DNA of 64,000 nucleotides from CALBZG01 sp964486295 (GTDB lineage Bacteria; Bacillota; Clostridia; Peptostreptococcales; Anaerovoracaceae): positions 124,001-188,000 of the forward strand of contig CAZAMF010000002.1 of NCBI GenBank assembly GCA_964486295.1, written 5' to 3'. The notes below the pieces were generated by a model that had not been told where the DNA came from, did no database searches, and was given only the letters and a program-made list of their open reading frames with translations. This document shows, piece by piece, positions 44,252-53,627 of the stretch (positions are counted from its first letter, which is position 1; every line of letters begins with the position of its first letter). Made by a program: the position numbers and the translations under genes.

Positions 44252-45134
44252 TATCCTTTACTCTATCAAAGAGGCTTTTCTTCAGATCGCAAGGAACAAA
44301 GGCATGAGCCTCGCCTCGATCTTTTCCATTACGGCGATGCTTCTTATATTAGGCGTCTTTTTTTCGTTCATAGTCAATGTGAATGTTGCAATGGAAGGCG
44401 CGAAACACGAATATGATACAGTGCAAATCTATCTGCTTGATGAAACGGATATGACAGCAGTAGAACAAATGCTGGATACATTAAACGGGATGCAGGGAGT
44501 CAAGGAAGCCAGCTATTTGTCCAAGGAAGATGCTTTGGAACAATGGAAGTCACAGTGGGGAGACAGTGGATACCTGCTGGATTCCCTGGCAGAAAATCCT
44601 CTCCCTAATGCTATTGTGGTCAATGTTTCGGATCTTGCTGGCGCAGATAATGTGGTTGCAAAAGCTAAAACATTTGAGGGTGTGGAAGACATACTCTATT
44701 ACAAAGAAACAGTTGAAAAGCTGGTGCGTATCACCGACTCGGTAGAAATCGCCACGTTGATCATGATGATATTCCTGGTAGTGGTCTCCATTGTTGTTGT
44801 CTCGAATACCATCAAACTTACGGTACAAGCCAGAGGCCGCGAAATTGAAATCATGAAATATGTGGGTGCGACCAACTGGTTTATCAGAGGGCCATTTCTG
44901 GTGGAAGGAATTTTGATCGGATTGCTTTCAGCTGTTCTTTCCTGTGGGATTGTTGCGTTGATCTACAGCCGTGTTATTGAACTTGTTGGCAATGACATGC
45001 TGCTGATTATAGGAATTCCTTTGGTACCTTTTGAATTTTTGACATTGAACCTCGCTATTATCTTCATTGCATTGGGCGTTTCGATCGGAGCATCCGGCAG
45101 TGTTTTCTCCATGAGAAAATATCTGGACACATAA
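44241..45134 (+). CDS. ftsX: Cell division protein FtsX
   Basis: The 297-residue partner of FtsE has a first helix (GMSLASIFSITAMLLILGVFF split over residues 20-42), an external loop domain (about 45-165) that contacts hydrolases, and three more helices, the last near LNLAIIFIALGVSIGA. EIEIMKYVGATNWFIRGPFLVEG matches the family's coupling region. The ATG at 44241 follows an AGGAG and overlaps ftsE; the frame is open 8 codons upstream to 44217. The EnvC-like gene follows. Confidence 0.95.
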   Translation: MASSILYSIKEAFLQIARNKGMSLASIFSITAMLLILGVFFSFIVNVNVAMEGAKHEYDTVQIYLLDETDMTAVEQMLDTLNGMQGVKEASYLSKEDALEQWKSQWGDSGYLLDSLAENPLPNAIVVNVSDLAGADNVVAKAKTFEGVEDILYYKETVEKLVRITDSVEIATLIMMIFLVVVSIVVVSNTIKLTVQARGREIEIMKYVGATNWFIRGPFLVEGILIGLLSAVLSCGIVALIYSRVIELVGNDMLLIIGIPLVPFEFLTLNLAIIFIALGVSIGASGSVFSMRKYLDT

Positions 45135-45153
45135 GCTATTCAAGGAGAACTGT

Positions 45154-46272
45154 ATGAAAAAGACGATTTGCTATACTTTAATATTACTTTTGCTCATGGG
45201 TGTATTTGGATGGAGTGTCGGATTCGCCGGAAAAAATCCTCAGGCGGACCTGAATGATCTGAATCAGGACATCCGGGACTTGCAAAGCCAGCTTAAAGAG
45301 GGTAAAGCCGTCGAGAGCACTCTTTCTAAACAGATCAAGGAATTACAGGGAAGAATTAATCAAACGCAGCAGCAAATAGAAGCACTCTCTGGCAATATTG
45401 CCGCTACCGAAGCGAAAATAGCCGTGGCATATGCAGAACTGGATCAGCTGGAAAAGGACATGGCTGAGCAGAACTCAGCGCTGAATTCGAGATTGAGGGC
45501 TATGTATAAAAACGGATCGGTATCCTATATGGACGTTTTGTTGGGTTCCACCAGCATTACAAATCTAATGACAAATATGGACAGGATCCGCAGAGTTTAT
45601 GATGCCGATAAAGAAATCATGATTTATCTTGAAGCACAACACGATGTAGTAGAGTCGCAGCGCCTGTATCTTGCTGCTCTTCAGGAAAAATTGAAATTAA
45701 ATGTTGCGGACGTCATGAGCAAAAAGGCCTCTCTTGCATCTGACCAGGCAACTGTGGCAGGCAAAAAAGCTGAAGTTTCTGCGGAAAACAAAGAACTGGA
45801 GCGGCAAATCGATGCATTGAATGCGGAAGCCAACAGGCTCATTGCCGAAATCAGAGCGCTTCAGGGCACAGGAGCGTATATAGGCGGGATTATGGCCTGG
45901 CCGACTCCTGGGGTTACTCGGGTAACTTCTGAATTCGGTTATAGGATACATCCGATATTAAAGGTCAGTAAACTCCATACCGGGATTGATATCGGCTGCC
46001 CATCCGGTACCACTGTTGTTGCGTCAAATGCAGGAACTGTAATAAAAGCTGGGTGGAACAGCAGCTATGGCAACATGGTTATGATTGATCACGGGGGCGG
46101 TATTGTCACATTATACGCTCATAACAGTTCGTTACTGGTTAGTACAGGCTCCAAGGTGGAAAGAGGAGATGCAATTGCAAAATCGGGTTCCACGGGCATG
46201 TCGACCGGACCGCACCTGCACTTTGAAGTCCGTGTGAACGGAGATTATCAGAATCCGCGGAATTGGGTATAA
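45154..46272 (+). CDS. EnvC-like murein hydrolase / M23 peptidase with coiled coil
   Basis: The 372-residue exported protein has a signal peptide (cleaved near VGFAG), two long coiled coils (about 30-110 and 150-230) separated by RAMYKNGSVSYMDVLLGS, and a C-terminal M23 LytM domain (about 250-372). The Zn ligands are present: His and Asp in LHTGIDIG and the final HLHFEVR. FtsEX usually activates such proteins, so this is the likely partner of the upstream FtsEX (as PcsB or EnvC elsewhere); with intact ligands it may itself be an endopeptidase. SD AAGGAG. Confidence 0.93.
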   Translation: MKKTICYTLILLLLMGVFGWSVGFAGKNPQADLNDLNQDIRDLQSQLKEGKAVESTLSKQIKELQGRINQTQQQIEALSGNIAATEAKIAVAYAELDQLEKDMAEQNSALNSRLRAMYKNGSVSYMDVLLGSTSITNLMTNMDRIRRVYDADKEIMIYLEAQHDVVESQRLYLAALQEKLKLNVADVMSKKASLASDQATVAGKKAEVSAENKELERQIDALNAEANRLIAEIRALQGTGAYIGGIMAWPTPGVTRVTSEFGYRIHPILKVSKLHTGIDIGCPSGTTVVASNAGTVIKAGWNSSYGNMVMIDHGGGIVTLYAHNSSLLVSTGSKVERGDAIAKSGSTGMSTGPHLHFEVRVNGDYQNPRNWV

Positions 46273-46284
46273 GCCGGTACACCA

Positions 46285-47931
46285 ATGGAGAAAACCAACC
46301 CTAAAATTATTGAACTGCTTAAAGCCAGAGGCGTTGCAGAAGAAGAGGATATCCTCGAACTATTAGCCGAAAAACCAAAGAAAACATATGATCCATTCCT
46401 GCTGCTAAACATGGAAGCGGGAGTGGATTTAATATTGTCCTCGATCAGGCACAACAAAAAAATCTGTATTTTTGGCGACTATGATGCCGACGGGATCACG
46501 GCAACGGCGATTCTGTATACCGTTTTATCACAGTTAACGAACAATCTGGAGTATTATATCCCGTCCAGAATGGAAGAGGGGTATGGCTTGAACTGTTCTG
46601 CCCTTAAGCAGATTAAAAATCGCGGGGTGGATCTGGTTGTAACGGTGGATCTAGGCAGCACCGCATACGACGAGGTTGAATATGCGAAAAGTCTGGGACT
46701 GGATATCATCATTACCGATCATCACAGTATAAAAGACAAGAAAGCTGATTGCATCCTTATCAATCCAAAACAGGAAGAATGCAAATATCCGTTTAAACAG
46801 CTGGCCGGTTGCGGCGTTGCATATAAAATGGCACAAGGCATACAAAGGAAAACAGATATGCCCAAAAAGATCCTGAGCGAAGTGCTGGATCTGCTGGCCA
46901 TCGGAACCATCGGCGATATTGTGCCGCTAGTGGATGAAAATCGCACGTTTGCCAAATACGGACTGACTAAAATCAATTCAACAGCAAGGCCTGGCCTACA
47001 AAAACTGCTGGAAGGCGTTTCGTTGAAAACAGGACAAATCAAATCAGAAAATGTAGCATATGTCATTGTGCCGCATATTAATGCGGCAGGCAGAATGATG
47101 GATGCCTTAGTGGCTCTGGAACTACTGATTGAAAGCGGTGACAATTCCGATGAAAAAGTAAAAAGGCTGATCGAAAATAATCGTGAGAGGCGGAGGCTTC
47201 AGGAGCAGACTTTTTGCTCGTTGGTTGAACAGATTGAGAGGGAATATAAGGATAAGTTTTTTTATCTAATTTATTCAGATGCGGCCCACGAGGGAATAAC
47301 AGGTATCGTTGCAGGAAAACTGAAAGAAAAATATATGCGGCCGGTGGCTATCGTCACACCTTCAGGAGAGAATCTGAAAGGCACTTCCAGAAGCATTGAT
47401 AATATCAATCTGTATGAACTATTAAAATCAAAAGAAGAGTATTTTTTGAAATTCGGAGGTCACGCAATGGCGTGCGGTTTCTCAATGAAAAAGGAATACT
47501 ATGAAATTCTCGAAAACGAACTGAACCGGGATGTCGAGGCCATGTTTGAAACTAACCATGCGCTTTTCGACTCAAGTATTTCTCCGGACTTGACGATGGA
47601 AATAAACGAAATTTCCGCAAAGTTCTGTGAGGAATTGGGAAAATTGGGACCTTTCGGTAATGGTTGGCGAAAACCTTTGATTGCGCTTGGAGGAGTTGAA
47701 ATTTCCGGGACATTTTTTATGGGAAATGAGAACCAACATGCAAGGTTTACTCTGTCGGATGAGCGCAATGTAAAAATGCCGGCAATATTCTTCGGAAGAG
47801 CCGCGGAATACAGAGAAATCATGAAATCCGGCCAACCCGTAACAGTATACGGGTACCCTGAGATTTCCAGCTACAGAGGAAATACGAATGTGCAGTTTGT
47901 TGTTGAAAGTATAGAGGAAGAGGGCAAATAA
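46285..47931 (+). CDS. recJ: RecJ-like single-strand exonuclease (DHH family)
   Basis: The 548-residue protein has the DHH phosphoesterase motifs (GDYDADGITATA, VTVDLGS, IITDHHSI), the family's GCGVAYKMAQ, LAIGTIGDIVPL, and the DHHA1 part with INAAGRM, FGGHAMACGFSM and a C-terminal OB-fold-like region. RecJ degrades single-stranded DNA 5' to 3' in recombination and repair. The second motif has Gly where many RecJ proteins have Cys/Asn, a minor change. Start has only a weak SD. It directly follows the M23 gene and precedes ctpA. Confidence 0.9.
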   Translation: MEKTNPKIIELLKARGVAEEEDILELLAEKPKKTYDPFLLLNMEAGVDLILSSIRHNKKICIFGDYDADGITATAILYTVLSQLTNNLEYYIPSRMEEGYGLNCSALKQIKNRGVDLVVTVDLGSTAYDEVEYAKSLGLDIIITDHHSIKDKKADCILINPKQEECKYPFKQLAGCGVAYKMAQGIQRKTDMPKKILSEVLDLLAIGTIGDIVPLVDENRTFAKYGLTKINSTARPGLQKLLEGVSLKTGQIKSENVAYVIVPHINAAGRMMDALVALELLIESGDNSDEKVKRLIENNRERRRLQEQTFCSLVEQIEREYKDKFFYLIYSDAAHEGITGIVAGKLKEKYMRPVAIVTPSGENLKGTSRSIDNINLYELLKSKEEYFLKFGGHAMACGFSMKKEYYEILENELNRDVEAMFETNHALFDSSISPDLTMEINEISAKFCEELGKLGPFGNGWRKPLIALGGVEISGTFFMGNENQHARFTLSDERNVKMPAIFFGRAAEYREIMKSGQPVTVYGYPEISSYRGNTNVQFVVESIEEEGK

Positions 47932-49110
47932 ATGATTGCAATGAAGAAGAGCAGGTTTATTTCTATTATTATCGGCACCGTGCTCATTGCGATGTTCGCG
48001 ACAGCAGGGATTGGATTTTTAGCCTTCAGCATCAGCGATACGCATATTGTACATAAGGACGATTATACATTGATGTCGCAGATGACAGAGAAATATTATA
48101 AAACTGAACAACTGAACAATTTGATCCAGCAGGAGTATTACATAAAGCCAGATGAAAAGGAACTGATGACTGGAATCTATAAAGGATTATTTTCCGGACT
48201 GAACGACCCGTATTCTGAATATCTGACCGCAGCAGAATACGAAGAACTGATGATAAACACAACCGGCGAATTTGAAGGGATCGGAGTGACGATTTCGGCA
48301 GATGCCAAAGACAATATCATTGTCGTCAGCACAGTGGATGGCAGTCCTGCACAGCAAGCGGGACTGAAAACGGGCGATATAATTACTATGGTTGATGGGG
48401 TCACCTATTCGGGGAATGATCTTTCATTAGCCGCCGCAGCAATAAGAGGAGAAAAAGGCACACAGGTGGTCATCACCTATTGGAGGGATGGAACCGTCAA
48501 TGAGCTCAGTATTACCCGGGCGACTATTATTGATCAGACCGTTTTTTCTGAAGTCCTTCCAGGGAATATAGGATATATCAGAATCAGCCAGTTTGAAAAT
48601 AAAACAGGAACCGATTTCGAAAAAGAATTACATCAGCTGGAGCTATCCAGGGTGAAAGGGGTAGTTATCGATATCAGAAACAATGGAGGCGGCCTGGTGG
48701 AATCGGGTCTGACTGTGGCAGATCTTCTTCTTGATTCCGGGACGATTACCTATCTTGAGAATAATAAGGGGGAAAAGACTTACTATAACTCAGAAGCAGG
48801 AAAAACCAGCCTTCCTTATGTGCTTTTAGTTAATGGGGGCACAGCAAGCACTTCAGAGATTCTGGCGGCTGCAGTCAAGGACAATAAAGGAGGCGAGATT
48901 GTAGGGACGCAGACCTTCGGAAAAGGAGTTGTACAAACGGTTAAAGAACTCAAGGAAGGAGATGCAATAAAATTGACAGTGGCGCAATACTTCTCTCCTG
49001 ACGGCAATATTATTCATAAAAAAGGTATAACTCCGGACGATGTAGTAGAGGATATTGAAAACAACGGGATTGACGAGCAGCTGAATGAAGCCATCGAACT
49101 GTTGAAATAG
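47932..49110 (+). CDS. ctpA: C-terminal processing protease, S41 family
   Basis: The 392-residue exported protease has an N-terminal membrane anchor (about 8-30), a PDZ domain (about 115-195, with GEFEGIGVTIS and AGLKTGDIITMVDG) and the S41 catalytic domain: GGTASTSEILAAAVKDN carries the Ser nucleophile and QTFGKGVVQTV the Lys base. Such CtpA/CtpB enzymes trim envelope or sporulation proteins. Start ATG 47932 follows AGAGGG; another ATG is 3 codons later. Last gene of the division-linked cluster. Confidence 0.93.
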   Translation: MIAMKKSRFISIIIGTVLIAMFATAGIGFLAFSISDTHIVHKDDYTLMSQMTEKYYKTEQLNNLIQQEYYIKPDEKELMTGIYKGLFSGLNDPYSEYLTAAEYEELMINTTGEFEGIGVTISADAKDNIIVVSTVDGSPAQQAGLKTGDIITMVDGVTYSGNDLSLAAAAIRGEKGTQVVITYWRDGTVNELSITRATIIDQTVFSEVLPGNIGYIRISQFENKTGTDFEKELHQLELSRVKGVVIDIRNNGGGLVESGLTVADLLLDSGTITYLENNKGEKTYYNSEAGKTSLPYVLLVNGGTASTSEILAAAVKDNKGGEIVGTQTFGKGVVQTVKELKEGDAIKLTVAQYFSPDGNIIHKKGITPDDVVEDIENNGIDEQLNEAIELLK

Positions 49111-49127
49111 CAATTTATAGCAATCTG

Positions 49128-49156
49128 TTGACGAAACCTGTAATAGAATATATAAT
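49128..49156 (+). promoter_or_regulatory. Strong sigma-A promoter of the YerC-like gene
   Basis: TTGACG (49128-49133), 17-nt spacer, TATAAT (49151-49156). Confidence 0.85.
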
Positions 49157-49199
49157 TATGCAGTAAAGTGATAAAGTATATTTGGAAAGGAGCTAAATT

Positions 49200-49508
49200 A
49201 TGGCTTACGATTCTAAATTCAAACGTGAGGACATCGATGATTTGTTTAAGGCGATACTGCTTCTTGAAGACGAAGAGGATTGCTACAGATTTTTCGAAGA
49301 TATTTGTACGATCAACGAGATACACGCCATTTCACAAAGATGGCAGGTTGCAAAGCTTTTAGCTGATAAAAAAACATACAGCGAAATCGAAGATCTGACC
49401 AAGGCTTCCACCGCAACGATCAGCCGTATCAATAAATGTCTTGTCTATGGCGCCGACGGTTATCAGCGGATCCTGGCACGAATGAAAGAAAAAGAAAAAG
49501 AACAATAG
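49200..49508 (+). CDS. YerC/YecD family TrpR-like regulator
   Basis: A 102-residue protein related to TrpR, with the helix-turn-helix as KKTYSEIEDLTKASTATISR and the lead-in EIHAISQRWQVAKLLA. The N-terminus (DIDDLFKAILLLEDEEDCYRFF written in parts) is typical of YerC. These are DNA-binding proteins with no settled target. AAAGGAG SD. It has its own promoter and terminator, so it is a single-gene unit. Confidence 0.92.
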   Translation: MAYDSKFKREDIDDLFKAILLLEDEEDCYRFFEDICTINEIHAISQRWQVAKLLADKKTYSEIEDLTKASTATISRINKCLVYGADGYQRILARMKEKEKEQ

Positions 49509-49563
49509 AATTAAATAGGGAAAAACAACACATTTCAATAATATTTTTTAATTGATATATTTT

Positions 49564-49607
49564 AACGCCTCATCGGCACTTCAGCCGTGAGGCGTTATTT
49601 ACTTTTT
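49564..49607 (+). terminator. Terminator after the YerC-like gene
   Basis: AACGCCTCA (49564-49572) and CGGC (49574-49577) pair with GCCG (49584-49587) and TGAGGCGTT (49588-49596), with one bulged T. A T-rich tail follows. Confidence 0.85.
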
Positions 49608-49642
49608 AAATTACATGTAATACTGCATTAAACAGTTGCCCA

Positions 49643-49651
49643 TGTTATAAT
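49643..49651 (+). promoter_or_regulatory. Extended -10 promoter of the phosphopantetheinyl transferase operon
   Basis: TGT directly before TATAAT (49646-49651). It would drive the run of overlapping genes from 49686 onward. Confidence 0.5.
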
Positions 49652-49685
49652 ATTACAGCAGACTATATAAGCGGAGTTAAGAGTT

Positions 49686-50180
49686 ATGGTTTTATATATC
49701 TATAGGGGAACTGACCTGAAAGGAGCCAGAGGAGAGGATCTTGTGAAAAGAGCCTGGTCTCGGTTTACAGATAAGGCGGATTTTCCTGTAATCAACAGAA
49801 CAGCTAAAGGCAAACCGTATTTTGAGAATAGCAACATACATTTTTCCATCAGTCACTCCGGTGAACTATGGGTCTGCCTTTTCGCGCATTTTAATGTCGG
49901 TGTAGATATCCAGATGATCAAAGGCGGCCGTCTGCAAGAAATAGCTGAACGATTTTTTACTAAAGAAGAAGCGGAAACAGTTCGCCAGGAAGGCAGAGAT
50001 GCATTCTACCGGATATGGACGTCCAGAGAGGCCTGCGGTAAATATGAGGGCTCCGGATTTTTTCTCCAGGCGAAACCTGATCCCTATCCGATTCTTCGGG
50101 AAGTTTTCATTTCCTCAGACTACATGTGTACCATAGCAGCATTGAAGGAGGAAACCATATGGATCAACGAGATAAGTTGA
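49686..50180 (+). CDS. 4'-phosphopantetheinyl transferase, Sfp-like
   Basis: The enzyme attaches the phosphopantetheine arm of CoA to carrier proteins. The 164-residue protein is short for an Sfp type (about 220) but has the motifs: KGKPYFEN, FSISHSGELWVC, VGVDIQMI (metal Asp), and RIWTSREACGKYEG (Glu and Lys). No carrier-protein, NRPS or PKS genes are in the window, so it may serve a distant system or acyl carrier protein. Its 3' end overlaps the next gene by 22 nt. Confidence 0.9.
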   Translation: MVLYIYRGTDLKGARGEDLVKRAWSRFTDKADFPVINRTAKGKPYFENSNIHFSISHSGELWVCLFAHFNVGVDIQMIKGGRLQEIAERFFTKEEAETVRQEGRDAFYRIWTSREACGKYEGSGFFLQAKPDPYPILREVFISSDYMCTIAALKEETIWINEIS

Positions 50181-51094
50181 AAAAGGCCTATGCGGCTGCC
50201 GTCGTATTTTCTGTATTGGTCGGATTTTCGTTTCTGGCTATTAAAACTTGTATAGTACATGCCAACACCTTGCAGATCCTTTTATGGAGATATAATTGGG
50301 CGGTGTTATGCATGCTGCTTCTACTGATATTCCGCATCTTTCGTCTGGAACTAAAAAATAAATCTAAAAGGAATCTACTTTTAACGGCTGGTTTCTATAT
50401 AGCATTTATCATACTTCAGACCATTGGCCTTATATTTTCAACATCGGTGGAAAGTGCTATTATATTTGCTATGATTCCGATCCTTTCTAAAATCATTGCA
50501 GGAATTTTTCTTGGAGAAAGATCTACATATTTTCAAAATATATTTGTCGGTATTTCTGTTGCTGCATTGATTATAATGATCATAGCCGGTACCACCGATG
50601 TTAGTGCAAACCCGACAGGAATTTTTATACTGATCCTGTCAAGTTTATCAATGTCTATCAGCAACGTTTTTATGAGATATGTGCGCACTGAATACAAACC
50701 GGTAGAAATAACCGCCAGCATTTGTTTCATGGGCGTCTTCGCTTTTAACCTGGCATTCATCATGTTCGGTAATATTGAAACCTATTTCGAACCGCTGAAA
50801 TATCTTTCTTTTATCGTCTCCACCGCTTATCTGGGAATCCCTTGCACAGTGGTTTCGGCATTGCTTGTGTCCTATATGCTCAGATATATGCCGGCTGTCA
50901 ATTCCGCCATTTTTGGAAACCTTTCCACCGCAATTTCAATTGTAGCCGGCGTGGCTGTTCTGGGAGAGCCTTTATTGACTTACCATATCGTTTGCACTTT
51001 ACTGATCATCATCAGTGTTGTAGGTGTCTGTATTCCTGACTGGAAAGCAGGATTAAGACCGGGATCCAAGCCGGAGGGTATAAAAAATGATTAA
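50159..51094 (+). CDS. DMT-superfamily (EamA) transporter
   Basis: The 311-residue protein has ten membrane helices in two EamA repeats. The first includes VLVGFSFLAIKTCIVHAN and ends near FSTSVESAIIFAMIPILSKI; the second ends AVNSAIFGNLSTAISIVAGV and LGEPLLTYHIVCTLLII. EamA proteins export or import small metabolites such as amino acids; the substrate is unknown. ATG 50159 follows AAGGAGGAA. It overlaps the previous gene and the next one by 8 nt. Confidence 0.88.
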   Translation: MDQRDKLKKAYAAAVVFSVLVGFSFLAIKTCIVHANTLQILLWRYNWAVLCMLLLLIFRIFRLELKNKSKRNLLLTAGFYIAFIILQTIGLIFSTSVESAIIFAMIPILSKIIAGIFLGERSTYFQNIFVGISVAALIIMIIAGTTDVSANPTGIFILILSSLSMSISNVFMRYVRTEYKPVEITASICFMGVFAFNLAFIMFGNIETYFEPLKYLSFIVSTAYLGIPCTVVSALLVSYMLRYMPAVNSAIFGNLSTAISIVAGVAVLGEPLLTYHIVCTLLIIISVVGVCIPDWKAGLRPGSKPEGIKND

Positions 51095-51917
51095 AATCAT
51101 ATTCCTATGCGAAAATAAAACGAACAGTCCGCCATATATAGCGGAACATGGATTGTCGATCTACATTGAAACAGCTGACCTGAAACTTCTCTTCGACATC
51201 GGTGCTACAGACATTTTCAATGACAATGCAAAAAGACTTGGAATCAATCTGTCCGACGTAGATGCATGCGTGATCAGCCATGGACATTATGACCACACCG
51301 GAGGAGTACCGTTATTTTGTGAAATCAATCATCATGCACCTATCTACATCCATAGAGAAAGCTTTGGAGAGGTCTACGGTCAGGAAAACGGAAAAATAGA
51401 TTCAGAACCATGTTCGATATTATGGAGCGCCGAAACAAGAAAGAAATTATCAGGCAGATTGATCCTGACGGAGGGGATATTAGAAATATCCAAGAACGCT
51501 GTTATCACAGGTGAAATACCACCAAAATACGGATTCGAATCAACAGAAACATTTTTTGAAAAACAGCCTGACGGAAGATTTGTGGCAGACCCGATGCGGC
51601 ATGAACAAATTCTGGTCATACAGGAAAACCACGGACTGTATGTTTTTTCCGGATGCAGTCACAAGGGAGTTCTGCCGGCAATTCACTATGTACAGGACTT
51701 ATTTCCGGGCCAGAAAGTCCTGCTCTTTGTTGCTGGAATGCATTTATATCATTCGGGCCCCAAAACCCGCGCAAGAGTGGTCGAGGGATTATTGGCGTCC
51801 GGTGTAAAAGCCGTAATGCCTGTGCATTGCACGGGAATCGATGCGATCTGCGATTTGAAGGCGGCATTCGGAGATTCATGTATTGTGGCGACAGCAGGAG
51901 GTAAATATGAATTCTGA
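51087..51917 (+). CDS. MBL-fold metallohydrolase (COG1237 group)
   Basis: The 276-residue protein has the metallo-beta-lactamase motif as ISHGHYDHTGG (two metals) and a later His in VFSGCSHKGV, then VMPVHCTGIDA near the C-terminus. Length and motifs match the COG1237 group annotated in archaea as a dihydropterin-related synthase; in bacteria its substrate is not settled. GGAGGG SD. Start overlaps the transporter gene; its stop overlaps the tcdA start by 11 nt. Confidence 0.87.
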   Translation: MIKIIFLCENKTNSPPYIAEHGLSIYIETADLKLLFDIGATDIFNDNAKRLGINLSDVDACVISHGHYDHTGGVPLFCEINHHAPIYIHRESFGEVYGQENGKIDSEPCSILWSAETRKKLSGRLILTEGILEISKNAVITGEIPPKYGFESTETFFEKQPDGRFVADPMRHEQILVIQENHGLYVFSGCSHKGVLPAIHYVQDLFPGQKVLLFVAGMHLYHSGPKTRARVVEGLLASGVKAVMPVHCTGIDAICDLKAAFGDSCIVATAGGKYEF

Positions 51918-52587
51918 TCTGTATCAACGCACAGAAATGCTGATCGGCCCCGAGGGGGTAGCCAGATTAAAAGCTTCAAAAGTAGCGGTATTCGGCATTG
52001 GAGGAGTTGGGAGTTTTGCTGCCGAAGCCCTGGCCAGAAGCGGAATAGGCGCGCTTACTCTTGTTGACAAGGATGTCGTGGATATTACCAATATCAACAG
52101 ACAACTGGTGGCACTGAATTCAACCGTCGGGAAACCAAAAGCAGAAGTCATGAAGGATAGAATATTTGATATCAATCCTGATATCATGGTTGAAGCTTTT
52201 CAAATTTTCTATACACCCGAAACCGCTCCGGATTTTCCGCTGGATGGATATGACTATATTGTCGATGCCATCGATAATATAACAGCGAAACTGGAACTCA
52301 TCGTTCGGGCTAAACAAGCAAATGTTCCCATTATCAGCGCCATGGGTGCAGGCAATAAACTGAACCCTGCCGCCTTTGAAGTATCAGACATATCGAAAAC
52401 CAGCGTATGTCCATTGGCGAAAGTCATCCGACGGGAGCTCAGGGAAAGAGGTATCAAAAATCTCAAGGTCGTATACTCAAAAGAGGAACCGGCCAGAAGA
52501 AAGCCACCCGGCAGCATTGCATTTGTACCGCCCGTAGCAGGCATGATTATGGCAGGCGAAGTGGTCAGAGATATTATTGAAAAATAA
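51907..52587 (+). CDS. tcdA: tRNA threonylcarbamoyladenosine dehydratase
   Basis: TcdA cyclises t6A at position 37 of ANN-decoding tRNAs in an ATP-dependent step. The 226-residue E1-like (ThiF/MoeB) protein has the adenylation nucleotide motif VFGIGGVGSFAAEALARSGI, then LVDKDVVDITNINRQL, DAIDNITAKL, and the C-terminal PGSIAFVPPVAGMIMAGEVV typical of TcdA. ATG 51907 has AGGAGG upstream and overlaps the MBL gene. Confidence 0.92.
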   Translation: MNSDLYQRTEMLIGPEGVARLKASKVAVFGIGGVGSFAAEALARSGIGALTLVDKDVVDITNINRQLVALNSTVGKPKAEVMKDRIFDINPDIMVEAFQIFYTPETAPDFPLDGYDYIVDAIDNITAKLELIVRAKQANVPIISAMGAGNKLNPAAFEVSDISKTSVCPLAKVIRRELRERGIKNLKVVYSKEEPARRKPPGSIAFVPPVAGMIMAGEVVRDIIEK

Positions 52588-52598
52588 AGGAAAACAGA

Positions 52599-53072
52599 AT
52601 GGATATTAAAGATGTGGCTTTGAAATACCTGGCTGCCCGATCCCGCACTTCAGAAGAAATGAAGGTTCACTTATTAAATAAAGGCTTTCAAGAGTCAGAA
52701 GTGGCAAATGTGCTTGAGACTCTTATAGAAGCCGGTTATCTCAACGACCTTCGGTATGCCTGTGACTATATCAGTTATGCGACGGCAAAAGGCAGAGGGC
52801 GAATTAGAATAGGCCAGGAACTCCGCCATAAAGGCATCAACAATTTCACTATCGAAGATGCCTATTATTCCATATCGCAGGAAAATGCCGTTTCGGGAGA
52901 ACATGAAATTTCTGAACGCGAAAGAGCCATGGAAGAAGCAAAAAAGATTGTAGAGGGTAGAGAAATCGAAAAAAAGATCCTGGGCAGAGTATCCCGGCGA
53001 CTGGTAAGCCTTGGCTATGATCAGGAAACTGTTTTTTATGTCATAGGGTGTATTATAAAAAAGGAGCCGTAA
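52599..53072 (+). CDS. recX: RecX family regulator
   Basis: RecX modulates RecA filaments. The 157-residue protein has the three-helix repeats of the family: ARSRTSEEMKVHLLNKGFQ, then IEAGYLNDLRYACDYIS, then GRGRIRIGQELRHKGIN, and a late RRLVSLGYDQETVFYVI. Length is normal. recA is not in the window. It lies 11 nt after tcdA and 1 nt before the Smr-like gene. Confidence 0.88.
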   Translation: MDIKDVALKYLAARSRTSEEMKVHLLNKGFQESEVANVLETLIEAGYLNDLRYACDYISYATAKGRGRIRIGQELRHKGINNFTIEDAYYSISQENAVSGEHEISERERAMEEAKKIVEGREIEKKILGRVSRRLVSLGYDQETVFYVIGCIIKKEP

Positions 53073-53073
53073 A

Positions 53074-53421
53074 ATGGGTGCTGTAAAAATAAAGGAAATC
53101 AATCTTGAGCGCGGGAACCCCACCGTAGATGTTGCATTGAGAAATCTAGTCAATGAACTGTCAACGGCAAAAATGGCCGGCTACAAAGCAGCAATTCTTA
53201 TCCATGGATACGGTTCAACCGGAAGTGGCGGAGCAATCAGATCAGCGGTTAAAATCAAGTTGAAGGAGCCAATGTTCGCCGGAATGATCAGGAACTGCAT
53301 AGGAGGCGAGAATTGGGCTGAAAAGAAGAAGGAATTTATTGAGGGATGCAGCCAACTTCGGGATTTCAACAATTATATAGAAGGGAACAGGGGAATTACA
53401 GTCGTTCTTTTTAAACAATAG
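53074..53421 (+). CDS. Small Smr-domain protein
   Basis: The 115-residue product is a stand-alone Smr-like domain: KAAILIHGYGSTGSGGAIRSAV carries the conserved IHGxGxGxL-like glycine-rich loop in modified form, and the C-terminus GNRGITVVLFKQ ends the last strand. Smr domains cut or bind nucleic acids, usually at the end of MutS2; here the partner is absent. The middle (ENWAEKKKEFIEGCSQL) is an insertion. GGAG SD. Last gene of the recX run. Confidence 0.75.
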   Translation: MGAVKIKEINLERGNPTVDVALRNLVNELSTAKMAGYKAAILIHGYGSTGSGGAIRSAVKIKLKEPMFAGMIRNCIGGENWAEKKKEFIEGCSQLRDFNNYIEGNRGITVVLFKQ

Positions 53422-53543
53422 CAAACAAAAAGTTGTTTTGTGGAACTCATAGGCACCAAAATAAGTACATACGTAGGAGTAAACTCTCATTTAGAAAGAA
53501 AATAAAATTTTTCGAAAACAGATTTTTTAGAGGAGAGAATACC

Positions 53544-53627
53544 ATGTTAATACTTTCTTGGTGCTTTATGTTTGCAGCCTTCGGACTTCTGGCGATTGCC
53601 TGGAAAGATGAACTCAGCGTAAATTAG
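53544..53627 (+). CDS. 27-residue membrane peptide
   Basis: A short ORF (start MLILSWCFMF, end KDELSVN) with a single hydrophobic helix (about 2-20) and an acidic tail. A strong SD (AGAGGAGA) lies 7-8 nt before the ATG. The stop comes 9 nt before the WYL regulator start and contributes to that gene's SD (TAGGAG). The short length and the good initiation signals suggest a real, perhaps regulatory, small protein rather than chance. Confidence 0.55.
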   Translation: MLILSWCFMFAAFGLLAIAWKDELSVN

